Of a stretch of DNA of 42,369 nt, positions 34,299 through 42,258 are shown in pieces. Each line of letters starts with the position of its first letter. Position 1 is the first letter of the stretch. Source of the stretch: Candidatus Parabeggiatoa sp. nov. 2 (GTDB lineage: Bacteria > Pseudomonadota > Gammaproteobacteria > Beggiatoales > Beggiatoaceae); contig NBMI01000116.1 in NCBI GenBank assembly GCA_002085445.1, positions 26,246 through 68,614 of the forward strand, written 5' to 3'. The notes under the pieces were generated by a model. That model was given only the letters and a program-made list of their open reading frames with translations. It was not told where the DNA came from and did not search any database. The position numbers and the translations under genes were made by a program.

Positions 34299-35474
34299 TT
34301 GGGGAGGATTAATAATTCGTTTATCGGCCCGTCATTCGTTGTACTTAACCGTGAAAATGGATTTGTTTTCTCGAAAAAGTCTCTCCATGTTGTCGCGTTG
34401 GTGGGAATATTAACCCTAACGCCAGTGATGGCTTATGCAGTTGAAGGTTGCGGAACAACTGTCACCGAATGTCGGATAAAACAGAAAATTGAGGACTTGC
34501 AACGGCAAGTGAGAGAACAGCAAGCGGCCCTGTCTTCACTACAACAAGGGCATTGTCTTCGCAACATGACAATAACCGAGTGGGCTGATTGCGTGAATAA
34601 ATCTCTTGGGGAGCAGCAAGTCAAAAATCAAGCCCTCAAAACCAAAGTTGACACCCAACAACAGCAAATGGGAGAAATCGCTGCGGAAAATAAAAAGCAG
34701 CAAGCCGAAAATCAGGCCCTCAAAACCCAAGTTGACACCCAACAACAGCAAATGGGAGAAATCGCTGCGGAAAATAAAAAGCAGCAAGCCGAAAACAAGG
34801 CCCTCAAAACCAAAGTTGACACCCAACAACAGCAAATGGGAGAACTCGCGGCGGAAAATAAAAAGCGGCAAACCGAAAACAAGGCCCTCAAAACCCAAGT
34901 TGAGCAACTCTCCCAACAACTGCACACGCTGCCGGCAACCACCGAAGATTGCACGAGCGCACAAACAGGGCAAATCCGTTTTGATGGCACTTATGCCCGA
35001 CTATGCAATGGCACCCACTGGCAAGTCATGGATGCCCGCCACCCTAAACCGGTACTCAAGGCCACTGCAAAAAAATATACGATGGCAGAAGTTCGGGCAA
35101 CGGCAAAGGAAAATAGTTATGGGCAAGGAACTATCTGTGAAACGGGTTATCACCTCTGCATATTTCTGGAAGCGTTAGTCCTGAAATATGCCTATCCTCG
35201 CTCGCGTATTCCTTTTGAAGGACAGGACTATCTTAGAACGCTGGGAAATCATTCAGGCGCGGTACTCGCCGGGAGTACTACCGCGCATAATTCTTTACTT
35301 GGACATAAGGAAGGTGGGAGCTGGAATGGCCCCAGTTTGCAATGTCCAAACGGTTCTGGCCCTATGCTCCATTTCCAAAACAAACACCACAGAAACCTAG
35401 GTTATGAATGGAAGGCAACGTGGTTGCCCACCGCCCTTTGGTTATGTTTAGTGAGACATTCGCCAAAGCGATAG
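34299..35474 (+). CDS. Secreted long coiled-coil protein with damaged GYHLC domain
   Basis: Up to 391 residues from a TTG; the true start is unclear because the 5' end runs into repeats. A hydrophobic stretch HVVALVGILTLTPVMAYA marks the signal peptide. Then comes a coiled coil with three exact-length repeats of 28 residues (NQALKTKVDTQQQQMGEIAA plus ENKKQQAE; DNA 34626-34709, 34710-34793, 34794-34877). A short GQIRFDGTYARLCNGTHWQV module follows, then a GYHLC domain shared with 30259-30669. Near 35412 a deletion against that copy shifts the frame, and the conserved DGACYKDDNKPWQRGCPPPF end is replaced by KATWLPTALWLCLVRHSPKR. It is probably exported; function unknown. Confidence 0.65.
   Translation: MGRINNSFIGPSFVVLNRENGFVFSKKSLHVVALVGILTLTPVMAYAVEGCGTTVTECRIKQKIEDLQRQVREQQAALSSLQQGHCLRNMTITEWADCVNKSLGEQQVKNQALKTKVDTQQQQMGEIAAENKKQQAENQALKTQVDTQQQQMGEIAAENKKQQAENKALKTKVDTQQQQMGELAAENKKRQTENKALKTQVEQLSQQLHTLPATTEDCTSAQTGQIRFDGTYARLCNGTHWQVMDARHPKPVLKATAKKYTMAEVRATAKENSYGQGTICETGYHLCIFLEALVLKYAYPRSRIPFEGQDYLRTLGNHSGAVLAGSTTAHNSLLGHKEGGSWNGPSLQCPNGSGPMLHFQNKHHRNLGYEWKATWLPTALWLCLVRHSPKR
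34626..34893 (+). repeat. 84-bp in-frame tandem repeat encoding four heptads
   Basis: Three units of 84 bp, starting AATCAAGCCCTCAAAACC, and a partial fourth. 28 residues equal exactly four coiled-coil heptads, so gain or loss of a unit changes rod length without disturbing register or frame. Confidence 0.92.
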
Positions 35475-35670
35475 CATCACGTTATAGCAACGATATCAAT
35501 TGTTACTTAGCCCCAAACGGGGCGTATTATTAAAGCCAGGGGCAACGCCCCTGGCTGTTCTAATATAACGTGCGCGTTTAGCAAGAATTATGCCAATGTT
35601 GTTTGATTGGCATTGTTCCGACGCGCTGGCTCAGTGGAATGCGCCTGTGTCGCGGTTCGCTATACCATTT
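35475..35670. repeat. Duplicated flank of the GYHLC-domain genes
   Basis: It matches 30680-30897 in order (GCGATAGCATCACGTTATAG, the GGGGCGTATTATTAAAGCC repeat, and GTTCCGACGCGCTGGCTC). The duplicated block therefore comprises about 30259-30897 and 35085-35645. Confidence 0.85.
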
Positions 35671-35847
35671 AGAAATCCGATTTTTTAAAAAAATCGGATT
35701 TCTTTGCAGAGTTTGAGAAATTTTTCAAAAATTTTTTTGATTTCTTTGCCATAGTTTGAGAAATCCGATTTTTCCAAAAAATCGGATTTCTTTGCAGAGT
35801 TTGAGAAATCCGATTTTTCCAAAAAATCGGATTTCTTTGCAGAGTTT
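35671..35847. repeat. Tandem AAATCCGATTTTT hairpins upstream of the GHKL gene
   Basis: Four tandem units of 45-51 bp. Three contain GAAATCCGATTTTTCC (or TTTTTT) and AAAAAATCGGATTTC as strong inverted arms, linked by TTTGCAGAGTTTGA; the second is degenerate. They end 20 bp before the ATG at 35868. Each arm pair followed by TTTG could terminate transcription, so they may insulate or attenuate the downstream operon. Confidence 0.88.
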
Positions 35848-35867
35848 AACGTTTAAGGAAAACACCT

Positions 35868-37325
35868 ATGAACGCCGAGCAAAAACAATTATCAAAAGAT
35901 AACATTGTTCAAGCGAATCCAACCAAGGATTTTTTCGTGTATATGCTAACACGAGATATTGAATTAGAAGACGCTATCTTAGAACTTTTGGATAACTGTG
36001 TAGACAGCATAGTGCGTCAAATTGGCAAAATCGACGGCGAAAAACCCTACGCCGGCTATCAGGCTGAAATCACTTTTAACAACAAACAGTTCTGTATAGA
36101 GGATAACTGTGGCGGAATACCGTTAGACGTTGCGAAAAATTACGCCTTTATGATGGGTGGCACTCTTTCTGAAAATGCCAATACTAACAGAGGGCTGCTA
36201 GGAGCGTATGGGATTGGGATGAAACGTGCCATCTTTAAGATAGGACAAACCGCTACTGTCGTTTCTAAGCATGGCGACACTGGTTTTCAAGTGAATATTA
36301 ATGATAAATGGCTCAAAAAACGCAACTGGGATTTACGGCTCACCGTGTCTAATGAGGTAATGAGTCATTCGGGGACAAAGATAACGGTCAGTAATCTTTC
36401 TTCTAAGGCAAAAACCGCGTGTTATATGGGTGAACAAGGCGGATTCCCTAGACTTTGTGACAAAATATCCCGACATTTTGCCTATATTATTGCAAAAGGA
36501 TTCCGTATTATTGTCAATAAGAGGGAAATAAAACCCAAACCCATATTGTTTCAATGGGTCAATCAAGCAACGGGCCGAAAAAAAACAGGGATAGCCCCCT
36601 ACATTTTTCAAGCCAATTACGAGGATGTTGAAATTGAAGTCATAGTAGGACTTTACCGAGAACTTCCAAACACTGCCGAACTCGACCAAGAACTCAAGTA
36701 TGGAACGATGTCTTTTGAAAATGCGGGATGCACGGTGATTTGTAATGATCGTGTGGTGCTTTATGCCGACAAGACGGCGGTGACTGGCTGGGGATTTGCG
36801 ACGGCACCCTCATATCAACCTCTATTTGTGGCTATTGCCGGTGTCGTACATTTTAGAAGTCGTAATCCGTTATCTCTGCCGATGACGACTACCCACGGTG
36901 TTGATGTCAATTCGGCGGTTTATCAGCGTGCCATTGTGCATTTGCAAGAGGGATTGGACGTTTTTACTCGTTTTACTTATCAATGGCAAAATTATGCCAT
37001 CCGAACAGAAATGGCTAAGGCAATAAAGACGGTCGATATTGCTGAGATCAAAAACTTAGCAAACGACAATGCCTTACTGGGAAAATGGATTAATATGCGA
37101 AACCATAAAGGAATGAGTGATGTCCACATTTTTTGGCCTAAACTGATTGAACCAAACCCCAATATCGATCCAACGGTGATTACTTTTGCCAAACCAGACT
37201 CGGAGATAGAGGAAATCACCGAATATTTATTTGAACAGCCCGATTATCTGTTAACACCTTCTGATATCGGTGATATCTGTTTTCGGGAGATTTTGAGTAA
37301 AGCGAGAAAAAATTATGAGTGGTAG
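35868..37325 (+). CDS. GHKL (HSP90/MORC-type) ATPase, possible defence component
   Basis: 485 residues. The Bergerat fold is clear: N box AILELLDNCVDSI with catalytic Glu39 and Mg-binding Asn43; G1 box IEDNCGGIP (Asp79, Gly82-Gly83); G2 box NRGLLGAYGIGMKRAIFKIG (about 107-126). A transducer-like half follows (SHSGTKITVSNLS, VCNDRVVLYADKTAVTGWGF). The C-terminal third shows no known domain. Such HATPase_c_3 proteins act as nucleotide-gated dimer clamps. The stop overlaps the next gene by 11 bases, so the pair is translationally coupled. AAGGA lies about 12 bases before the ATG. The tandem hairpins upstream may limit read-through. Confidence 0.85.
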   Translation: MNAEQKQLSKDNIVQANPTKDFFVYMLTRDIELEDAILELLDNCVDSIVRQIGKIDGEKPYAGYQAEITFNNKQFCIEDNCGGIPLDVAKNYAFMMGGTLSENANTNRGLLGAYGIGMKRAIFKIGQTATVVSKHGDTGFQVNINDKWLKKRNWDLRLTVSNEVMSHSGTKITVSNLSSKAKTACYMGEQGGFPRLCDKISRHFAYIIAKGFRIIVNKREIKPKPILFQWVNQATGRKKTGIAPYIFQANYEDVEIEVIVGLYRELPNTAELDQELKYGTMSFENAGCTVICNDRVVLYADKTAVTGWGFATAPSYQPLFVAIAGVVHFRSRNPLSLPMTTTHGVDVNSAVYQRAIVHLQEGLDVFTRFTYQWQNYAIRTEMAKAIKTVDIAEIKNLANDNALLGKWINMRNHKGMSDVHIFWPKLIEPNPNIDPTVITFAKPDSEIEEITEYLFEQPDYLLTPSDIGDICFREILSKARKNYEW

Positions 37326-38268
37326 TGAGGTTCCTTATCAGATTAGGCCCAATAAAACCGTCGATAGACAGATTTTTATTGACTTACTCTCTCGAATCAA
37401 TACCTTTCGAGATATTCGACAATACACCTACGTCGGTTTTGGTGGGCCTACTCTGGAAGATTTTAAGCTAATGCATTCGCATTTCGGCAACGAAAGAATG
37501 ATTTCACTAGAAGAGGATGAGACAACCTATCATCGTCAAAAATTTAATAATCCATTATCCTGCATAAAGTTACTCAACATAAGCAGTTATCATTTTATAG
37601 TAGGCTATGCTGATTACCTAAAAGGTAAGCCCGCCATCGTTTGGTTAGATTATGCGTCACCTAGGAATATTAAAGAGCAGTTACAAGAATTTCAGAAATT
37701 GTTATCAAAAACAGAATGTTACGACATCGTTAAACTGACTTTAAATGCCAATCCTCAGTATTGGGAAGACGTAGGACTGAGGGAATTTAAAGAAAGCCAA
37801 CAAACCTTAACCCCTGAAGACCGGCAAGTGTTGCGCTTTTTAATGTTTGAGAAAAATTTACAACCTTTTATACCTGACTGGGTAGAATCTACCCACATGG
37901 GGAAAAACTACCCTTCCGTGTTAGTTGGCGTACTGTACAAGGCAGCGGTTTCAGATAATGATCAAAATGGATTTGTTTTTACGCCTTTAACCGCTTTTTA
38001 TTATCAAGATTCATTGCATCAGATGTTGACCCTTACCGGCATTGTTCTTGATGAAGCCAATGAAGAATCTTTCTATCAACAAACCTCAATAAAAGAGTGG
38101 GATTTAGCAATGCAGGACTGGTATTCAAAACCAAAGAAGATTGCTTTACCTTCTTTATCAGTTAAGGATTTTACGAAATTATATTCAGTATTATCGGTAT
38201 TACCCGAATTTTCACAAAGTTTTCTTTTGAAAGCCGCGACGGATTTTCGCCGGATGCCGTCCGGCTAG
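37315..38268 (+). CDS. Rossmann methyltransferase-like protein coupled to the GHKL ATPase
   Basis: 317 residues starting within the last codons of the ATPase gene. YTYVGFGGPTLEDFKLMHSH (about 39-58) resembles a SAM-binding motif I. NERMISLEEDETTYHRQKFN has the acidic second strand, and IVWLDYASPRNIKE (about 107-120) resembles a motif IV DYxSP. I cannot confirm that it methylates anything; the glycines of motif I are incomplete. Together with the GHKL partner it forms a two-gene module that I cannot match to a named system. The last 33 codons are also found as a copied relic at 33393-33501, so this end has been involved in a rearrangement, but the gene itself is intact. Confidence 0.65.
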   Translation: MSGSEVPYQIRPNKTVDRQIFIDLLSRINTFRDIRQYTYVGFGGPTLEDFKLMHSHFGNERMISLEEDETTYHRQKFNNPLSCIKLLNISSYHFIVGYADYLKGKPAIVWLDYASPRNIKEQLQEFQKLLSKTECYDIVKLTLNANPQYWEDVGLREFKESQQTLTPEDRQVLRFLMFEKNLQPFIPDWVESTHMGKNYPSVLVGVLYKAAVSDNDQNGFVFTPLTAFYYQDSLHQMLTLTGIVLDEANEESFYQQTSIKEWDLAMQDWYSKPKKIALPSLSVKDFTKLYSVLSVLPEFSQSFLLKAATDFRRMPSG

Positions 38269-38534
38269 TGCTGGATCGCTCCCGTTTTCCAAAAGTTAAA
38301 GAAATCCGATTGGTTGGACTTGACTCGGATTTCATGGCGGGTTAAAGAAATCCGATTGGTTGGACTTAGAATTAATTTTGCCAAAGTATCCGCATTTTCT
38401 TCCGAAATCAGATAAAAAACATTAGGTATATCATATCTCCAGTGCAACACCTCAGAAAGGCTATCTAAATAATCCCGAACTTCCTCACGGGTGCCAAGGC
38501 TATTACTATAGAAGAGGATATAAACTTTCTTCAT
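38265..38534 (-). CDS. Small hypothetical protein, C-terminus altered by repeat
   Basis: 89 residues. MKKVYILFYSNSLGTREEVR, DYLDSLSEVLHWRYDIPNVF and YLISEENADTLA are coherent and look like a small conserved alpha/beta protein I have no reliable name for. The rest, LILSPTNRISLTRHEIRVKS-NQSDFFNFWKTGAIQH, is a translation of AATCCGATTGGTTGG-type repeats. The copied relic at 33504-33616 lacks about 20 of these residues. The start has a good AGAAAGGAGAAG site on the minus strand. It is convergent with the 37315 gene, with a 4-base overlap. Confidence 0.6.
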   Translation of the reverse strand: MKKVYILFYSNSLGTREEVRDYLDSLSEVLHWRYDIPNVFYLISEENADTLAKLILSPTNRISLTRHEIRVKSNQSDFFNFWKTGAIQH

Positions 38535-38957
38535 TTGGGCTTCTCCTTTCTCTCAGGAGTGTTTGGCAGGACTCCAAACGTAAGGAACAATGCCATTAAG
38601 TTAAGCAACAAAACACCTACAAAAAGTATAATAATGAAGCGCGACAGAGGGCCATGACTTAATTTGACAACTTGAAAACGATTTTATGGCCCTCAAAATC
38701 GATACGCCAAATAACCCTAAAAATATAGGTAAATAACAGGTACCCCCGTATCACTACTCTGCCAAACTAAAGTTTGGACTACTCTGCCAAACTAAAGTTT
38801 GGACTCCGGCCAATTTTAGACGCAGTACCGGAACAGGTGCTGGTTGGCTATATTAATCTCGCCCCTGGAAAAGCAAAATAATACCAAAGTCATTGGATTG
38901 TGTATAATGAAATGCTTTCTCAACGTTTCATCACGTCTTAAAAGAAAGGATTTGTGA
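38535..38957. repeat. Intergenic: element A end, 150-bp element, hairpin units
   Basis: CAATGCCATTAAGTTAAG (about 38586-38603), the terminus of element A, directly adjoins CAACAAAACACCTACAAAAA and the 150-bp element (38614-38785). Two CCAAACTAAAGTTTGG units follow at 38758-38808, and a GGCTATATTAATCTCGCCCC repeat at about 38846. No gene is seen. Confidence 0.8.
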
Positions 38958-38958
38958 T

Positions 38959-39198
38959 ATGAGTGCAGAAAAAGACAAGATAACGAATGACGTGCTGGCA
39001 AAGTTTAAGGCTCTAAATCTGGATGAACATCATGCGCTTCCGGCGAGATGGCTAAGTCTGATTTATTATCCCACCCTAACTCAGCAGGAAAAGGCGGTTT
39101 TTCAAGACACCGTTAGGGATCTCATAGCGGATGGCATTGTTAGACATGTTCGTAATACTATCATGCTGACTAAGAAAGGTGTAGAGACAATCTACTAA
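38959..39198 (+). CDS. Small winged-helix-like protein
   Basis: 79 residues with a good AAAGGA site 10 bases before the ATG. After a charged N-terminus, LPARWLSLIYYPTLTQQEKA and VFQDTVRDLIADGIVRHVRN, ending IMLTKKGVETIY, follow the helix-helix-wing pattern of small winged-helix DNA-binding domains, in which LTxKG is the final strand-helix turn. It could regulate the HEPN-type gene that begins 79 bp downstream. No specific family is recognised. Confidence 0.55.
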   Translation: MSAEKDKITNDVLAKFKALNLDEHHALPARWLSLIYYPTLTQQEKAVFQDTVRDLIADGIVRHVRNTIMLTKKGVETIY

Positions 39199-39276
39199 AT
39201 TTATCCCACCCCGTTCACCCTGATATTTAGGTGTAACGTGGTGGACACATTTTTAACCTTGTCTGAGGACTTGACA

Positions 39277-40006
39277 ATGTCTGAAAATAAAACAGCTTCT
39301 CCCATCGATTCCTACATGGAAAATATGGATGAGCTTTCTTCTTTAATGGCAATTTATTCTCATGTCTCTAATCACCCAGTGATGATGTCGACAGGTGAAC
39401 CCTGTAAGACTGACATACTTCTCAAAAACGGCATCATCTTCATAGTGACATGCTGGGACGAATACATCAAACAATTAGTCACCAGTGGATTTGATTTTAT
39501 GCTCGCTCATGCCTCAAGTCCTGATGTTTTTCCCACTCAAGTGAAAATTGTGACATCAGAAAAACTGCAGCCTCCTCATCCTGATAGTGACGATGACGAA
39601 GTGGTTAGAAAGCGAAAACAAAAAGCACGGCAAAATTGGGATAGCCATTAGACAATATGTCGCTCAGTTTCAATCTCCAATACCACACATCGTTGATAAA
39701 TTATTTGAGCGTATCATTGGCTTAAGCGGCTTATCATCACACTGGACATGGCTGGGCATGAATGGCAATGCAAATAAGTGTCTTAATATCCTGTTAAACT
39801 TAAGAGGGGATATTGTCCACAAGAATCAATCACATCGGCCGCTGACAATAGACGATATAGATTATTTTTCGTTATTGGTTAATAAGTTAGCCGGTATTTC
39901 CGCCAATGTGGTTAGAGAACATGTTCATAAACAGACTGGAAAGTATCCATGGACAGACAATGGGATACTTGATGTGCCTTCTTACATAGAAGCACGTTGT
40001 AGTTAG
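39277..40006 (+). pseudogene. RiboL-PSP-like HEPN protein, frameshifted
   Basis: ATG 39277 (GAGGACTTGACA upstream) is preferred over GTG 39238. The first frame has MENMDELSSLMAIYSHVSNH and ILLKNGIIFIVTCWDEYIKQ, and ends at 39651. The second frame, from about 39587, carries IRQYVAQFQSPIPHIVDKLF, ERIIGLSGLSSHWTWLG and CLNILLNLRGDIVHKNQSHR. The CWDEYI and LRGDIVHKN (R-x4-6-H type) segments match the RiboL-PSP/MAE_28990 HEPN family, ribonuclease-like domains frequent in toxin-antitoxin and defence loci. Both halves are normal and only a single indel between about 39600 and 39640 separates them. A sequencing error is possible. Confidence 0.7.
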
Positions 40007-40120
40007 GGTTCATCCTTCGTTCTAGGTTAATTTGCATGAGTCGTGCAAGCCATGAGCGGTTCCTCTGCGCTAAAAGCTCAAGTAGGCTAAAGCCTACCAA
40101 CCGTTTCGTAGTGCCAGTGC

Positions 40121-40252
40121 TAAACCTCATGGTGCCAGTGCCCTTTAGGGCACTTGAGCTCTTAGACAACGGCTTTAGCTGTTGGCTAAACCTCATGGTG
40201 CCAGTGCCCTTTAGGGCACTTGATATCTTAGACAACTGCTTTAGCTGTTGGC
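40121..40252. repeat. 66-bp direct tandem duplication with GTGCC hairpins
   Basis: 40121-40186 and 40187-40252 differ at three or so positions. Each contains AGTGCCCTTTAGGGCACT, a hairpin. No gene spans it; the flanking region to 40552 also has REP-like units (40360-40449). Confidence 0.9.
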
Positions 40253-40359
40253 TGGTGGTGGGTGGCGGTGTGATTTCCGCTTTCGTGTACTATAGATTTT
40301 CAGATAATTATTTTCTTTCGTGAATAGCCCTAGGTTTTGCCAAAGAGAAAAATATTTTC

Positions 40360-40449
40360 ACATTCAACCCCTTCGGGGTTGGCGCATGCCCTTTACCTTT
40401 TCCACAGGTTGCACCTGTGGCTATTCATATTCAACCCCTTCGGGGTTGA
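40360..40449. repeat. REP-like hairpins TTCAACCCCTTCGGGGTTG
   Basis: Two CAACCCCTTCGGGGTTG hairpins and CCACAGGTTGCACCTGTGG between them, in the inverse orientation of the group at 29624-29756. Confidence 0.88.
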
Positions 40450-40552
40450 CACTATTCACTATTGGCTTTTTTGAAATTATTTTTCTGAACATCTATAGAA
40501 CGAAGTCGTGCAAGTGCAGCGAAGCTCTACCCACCCTACACACTTTGCTAGC

Positions 40553-40909
40553 TCATAAACTCTCAACATCCATATTTAAAGTTTTAGCCATCTTCTGCAA
40601 TACTTCTTGTGACACTTGATATTCACCGGTTTCGATTTGCGAAATCTCAGAACTTGTCACATTACAAGCCTGCGCCAATTTTTGTTGAGTAAAACCGCGA
40701 TACTCACGCCAAACCCGCACGGGATGTTCACCATTAATGATGCGCCCCACCCATTCGATAGGAATTTTTTCCGGGGGATGCGCGATGGATTCATCAAAAT
40801 CCTGAATATCCTCAAGTTCTTCTTTTGCGTCGAGCAACTCAAGATATTCCTCGTAAGGAATGAGTGCCCATTTAGGTTGACCCTCTTTTTCTATGATTTG
40901 TGTTCTCAT
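40553..40909 (-). CDS. XRE-family antitoxin
   Basis: 118 residues. The N-terminal part has MRTQIIEKEGQPKWALIPYE and EYLELLDAKEELEDIQDFDE, an acidic neutralising region. The C-terminal helix-turn-helix reads EYRGFTQQKLAQACNVTSSE and ISQIETGEYQVSQEVLQKMA. It should bind its own operator and neutralise the RelE-like toxin encoded just upstream. Its ATG overlaps the toxin stop by four bases (ATGA), so the order is toxin then antitoxin, as in higBA. Confidence 0.9.
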   Translation of the reverse strand: MRTQIIEKEGQPKWALIPYEEYLELLDAKEELEDIQDFDESIAHPPEKIPIEWVGRIINGEHPVRVWREYRGFTQQKLAQACNVTSSEISQIETGEYQVSQEVLQKMAKTLNMDVESL

Positions 40910-41163
40910 TGATATGCACCCCCTCTCGGCGCGACTTTTATGACAACAATCTCCATTTCATTATTATTCAGTGTGTAAATAACCCGCCAATCCCCAACAC
41001 GTAATCGATAACCCGGACGACCTTTAAGTTTTTTAACATTCTGATTAGGTTTGTAGGGATCTTGTGCCAACTCATTTAATTTTTCATAAATCAGAGCGGC
41101 GGTATTTCTAGGCATTTTGCTTAGCACCTTTGCCGCTTTTGGAGTGATTATTAACTCAAACAT
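40906..41163 (-). CDS. RelE/ParE-family toxin
   Basis: 85 residues from ATG 41163: MFELIITPKAAKVLSKMPRN, LNELAQDPYKPNQNVKKLKG and PGYRLRVGDWRVIYTLNNNE. The KKLKG...YRLRVGDWRVIY block is the signature of RelE/ParE toxins, usually mRNA interferases; the RelE arginines are the two in RLRVGDWR. A longer frame back to 41343 is open but reads unrelated sequence. Together with the XRE gene it makes a complete toxin-antitoxin operon. Confidence 0.9.
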   Translation of the reverse strand: MFELIITPKAAKVLSKMPRNTAALIYEKLNELAQDPYKPNQNVKKLKGRPGYRLRVGDWRVIYTLNNNEMEIVVIKVAPRGGAYQ

Positions 41164-41332
41164 TATATATATTAACAACCCGTTCTCATAACACAACAAA
41201 AATGATTGATATATGAACACATTGCAACCATGCGCGCAACGTTTCATTGCCACACAAATCAAAACTTTTGGGAGCCGGTTGCAAACCTGCACCCGTGAGG
41301 ATACGGATGGGTGCAAAGTGTGCTTGGAACAA

Positions 41333-42118
41333 TTAGTCCACATCCACTCTCAACGATGCCATTGCCCAAAACACCACGCGCTGCAATGCTTTCATTATAT
41401 CAGCCTCCTCCAACGTCTCCCACGCTATCGGTTCGGCCGTTACTATCGCGTTAAAATGTTGGTGCCCCGCCGTTAAAGGCCTTAGTCGTTGAACCGTTTT
41501 GACATTTTCCCAAGGTTGCAACGCGGTTTGGCCTGTAGGTAGTGAATACGCTTTTCCCAATACGCTTTTCCCGCTTCGACTGGTTCATTGCTTAAAATAA
41601 TAAACCATTTATCGTCTGATGACACCTTGAATAAAGTAAAATAGGCCGCTAAAAATTTTTCCCTGTCCCCCGTCGCGGTTGGAGAAAAAGGGATTTGGTA
41701 AAGTATGGGGCGTGTCACCGATGCGAAATTGGGTTTTGCCGGGTGAATCCAGCCAGAATGTCACTGTCCAAGGGGCCTTTGGATTGTGTAGCTGTTTGAG
41801 TTGCGCGGTGGTATTTTCTGGTTTAGTGAGGGTGGGTGGCTCTGAAGTCGTGACGCTTGCTTCAGGATTGGGATGTGGTTGAGGCGGGGGCTGCGTTTCG
41901 GGCTGAGGCGAATCATCATATCCCACAACCATGTCCTCATAATGAACAATAATAATACCCGTCAGTATCGACACAATTATTGGTATAATAATAACAAGCA
42001 ACAGCATTTCTTTAAAATTCATTTTGTCTACCAGAGAAAGCGGTTCATTTGATACATGTATATTATACTCGATGATCAAGTTTGGAACGAACGCCAGTAG
42101 CTCAACATCATGGCTCAA
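41333..42118 (-). pseudogene. Membrane-anchored DUF4384-like protein with two frameshifts
   Basis: The minus-strand start at 42118 gives FKEMLLLVIIIPIIVSILTG, a membrane segment. A Pro-rich linker follows (YDDSPQPETQPPPQPHPNPE), then WTVTFWLDSPGKTQFRIGD. Near 41700-41720 the frame shifts to TRPILYQIPF...AAYFTLFKVSSDDKWFIILS and NEPVEAGKAY. A 14-bp tandem duplication of AATACGCTTTTCCC (about 41547-41574) causes a second shift. Without the duplication the sequence continues SLPTGQTALQPWENVKTVQR and IVTAEPIAWETLEEADIM to a stop at 41333. The TQFRIGD...YFTLFKVSSD pattern resembles DUF4384. It is probably inactive, and sequencing error is an alternative for the first shift. Confidence 0.6.
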
Positions 42119-42258
42119 AGACTAACTTGCGTTCAAAGACTGTTATAATTACATAAGTCATTAAAAATGGTATAAATAGAATTCGGTTCACAATAAACGA
42201 CGCAAAGCGTAGTTACATCGTTTCACAATTAGCTTCGCAAACCTTCGGATCACAATAA
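42119..42258. repeat. Intergenic repeat TTCGGTTCACAATAAAC-GACG
   Basis: TTCGGTTCACAATAAACGAC followed by GCAAAGCGTAGTTACATCG is also found at about 22311-22350, and a shorter piece at about 10476-10500. No gene. Confidence 0.75.

Noticed and set aside
40012..40323. ORFs over the 66-bp duplication
   Set aside because: Translations of hairpin repeats (LNLMVPVPFRALELLDN twice), with no independent evidence of coding.
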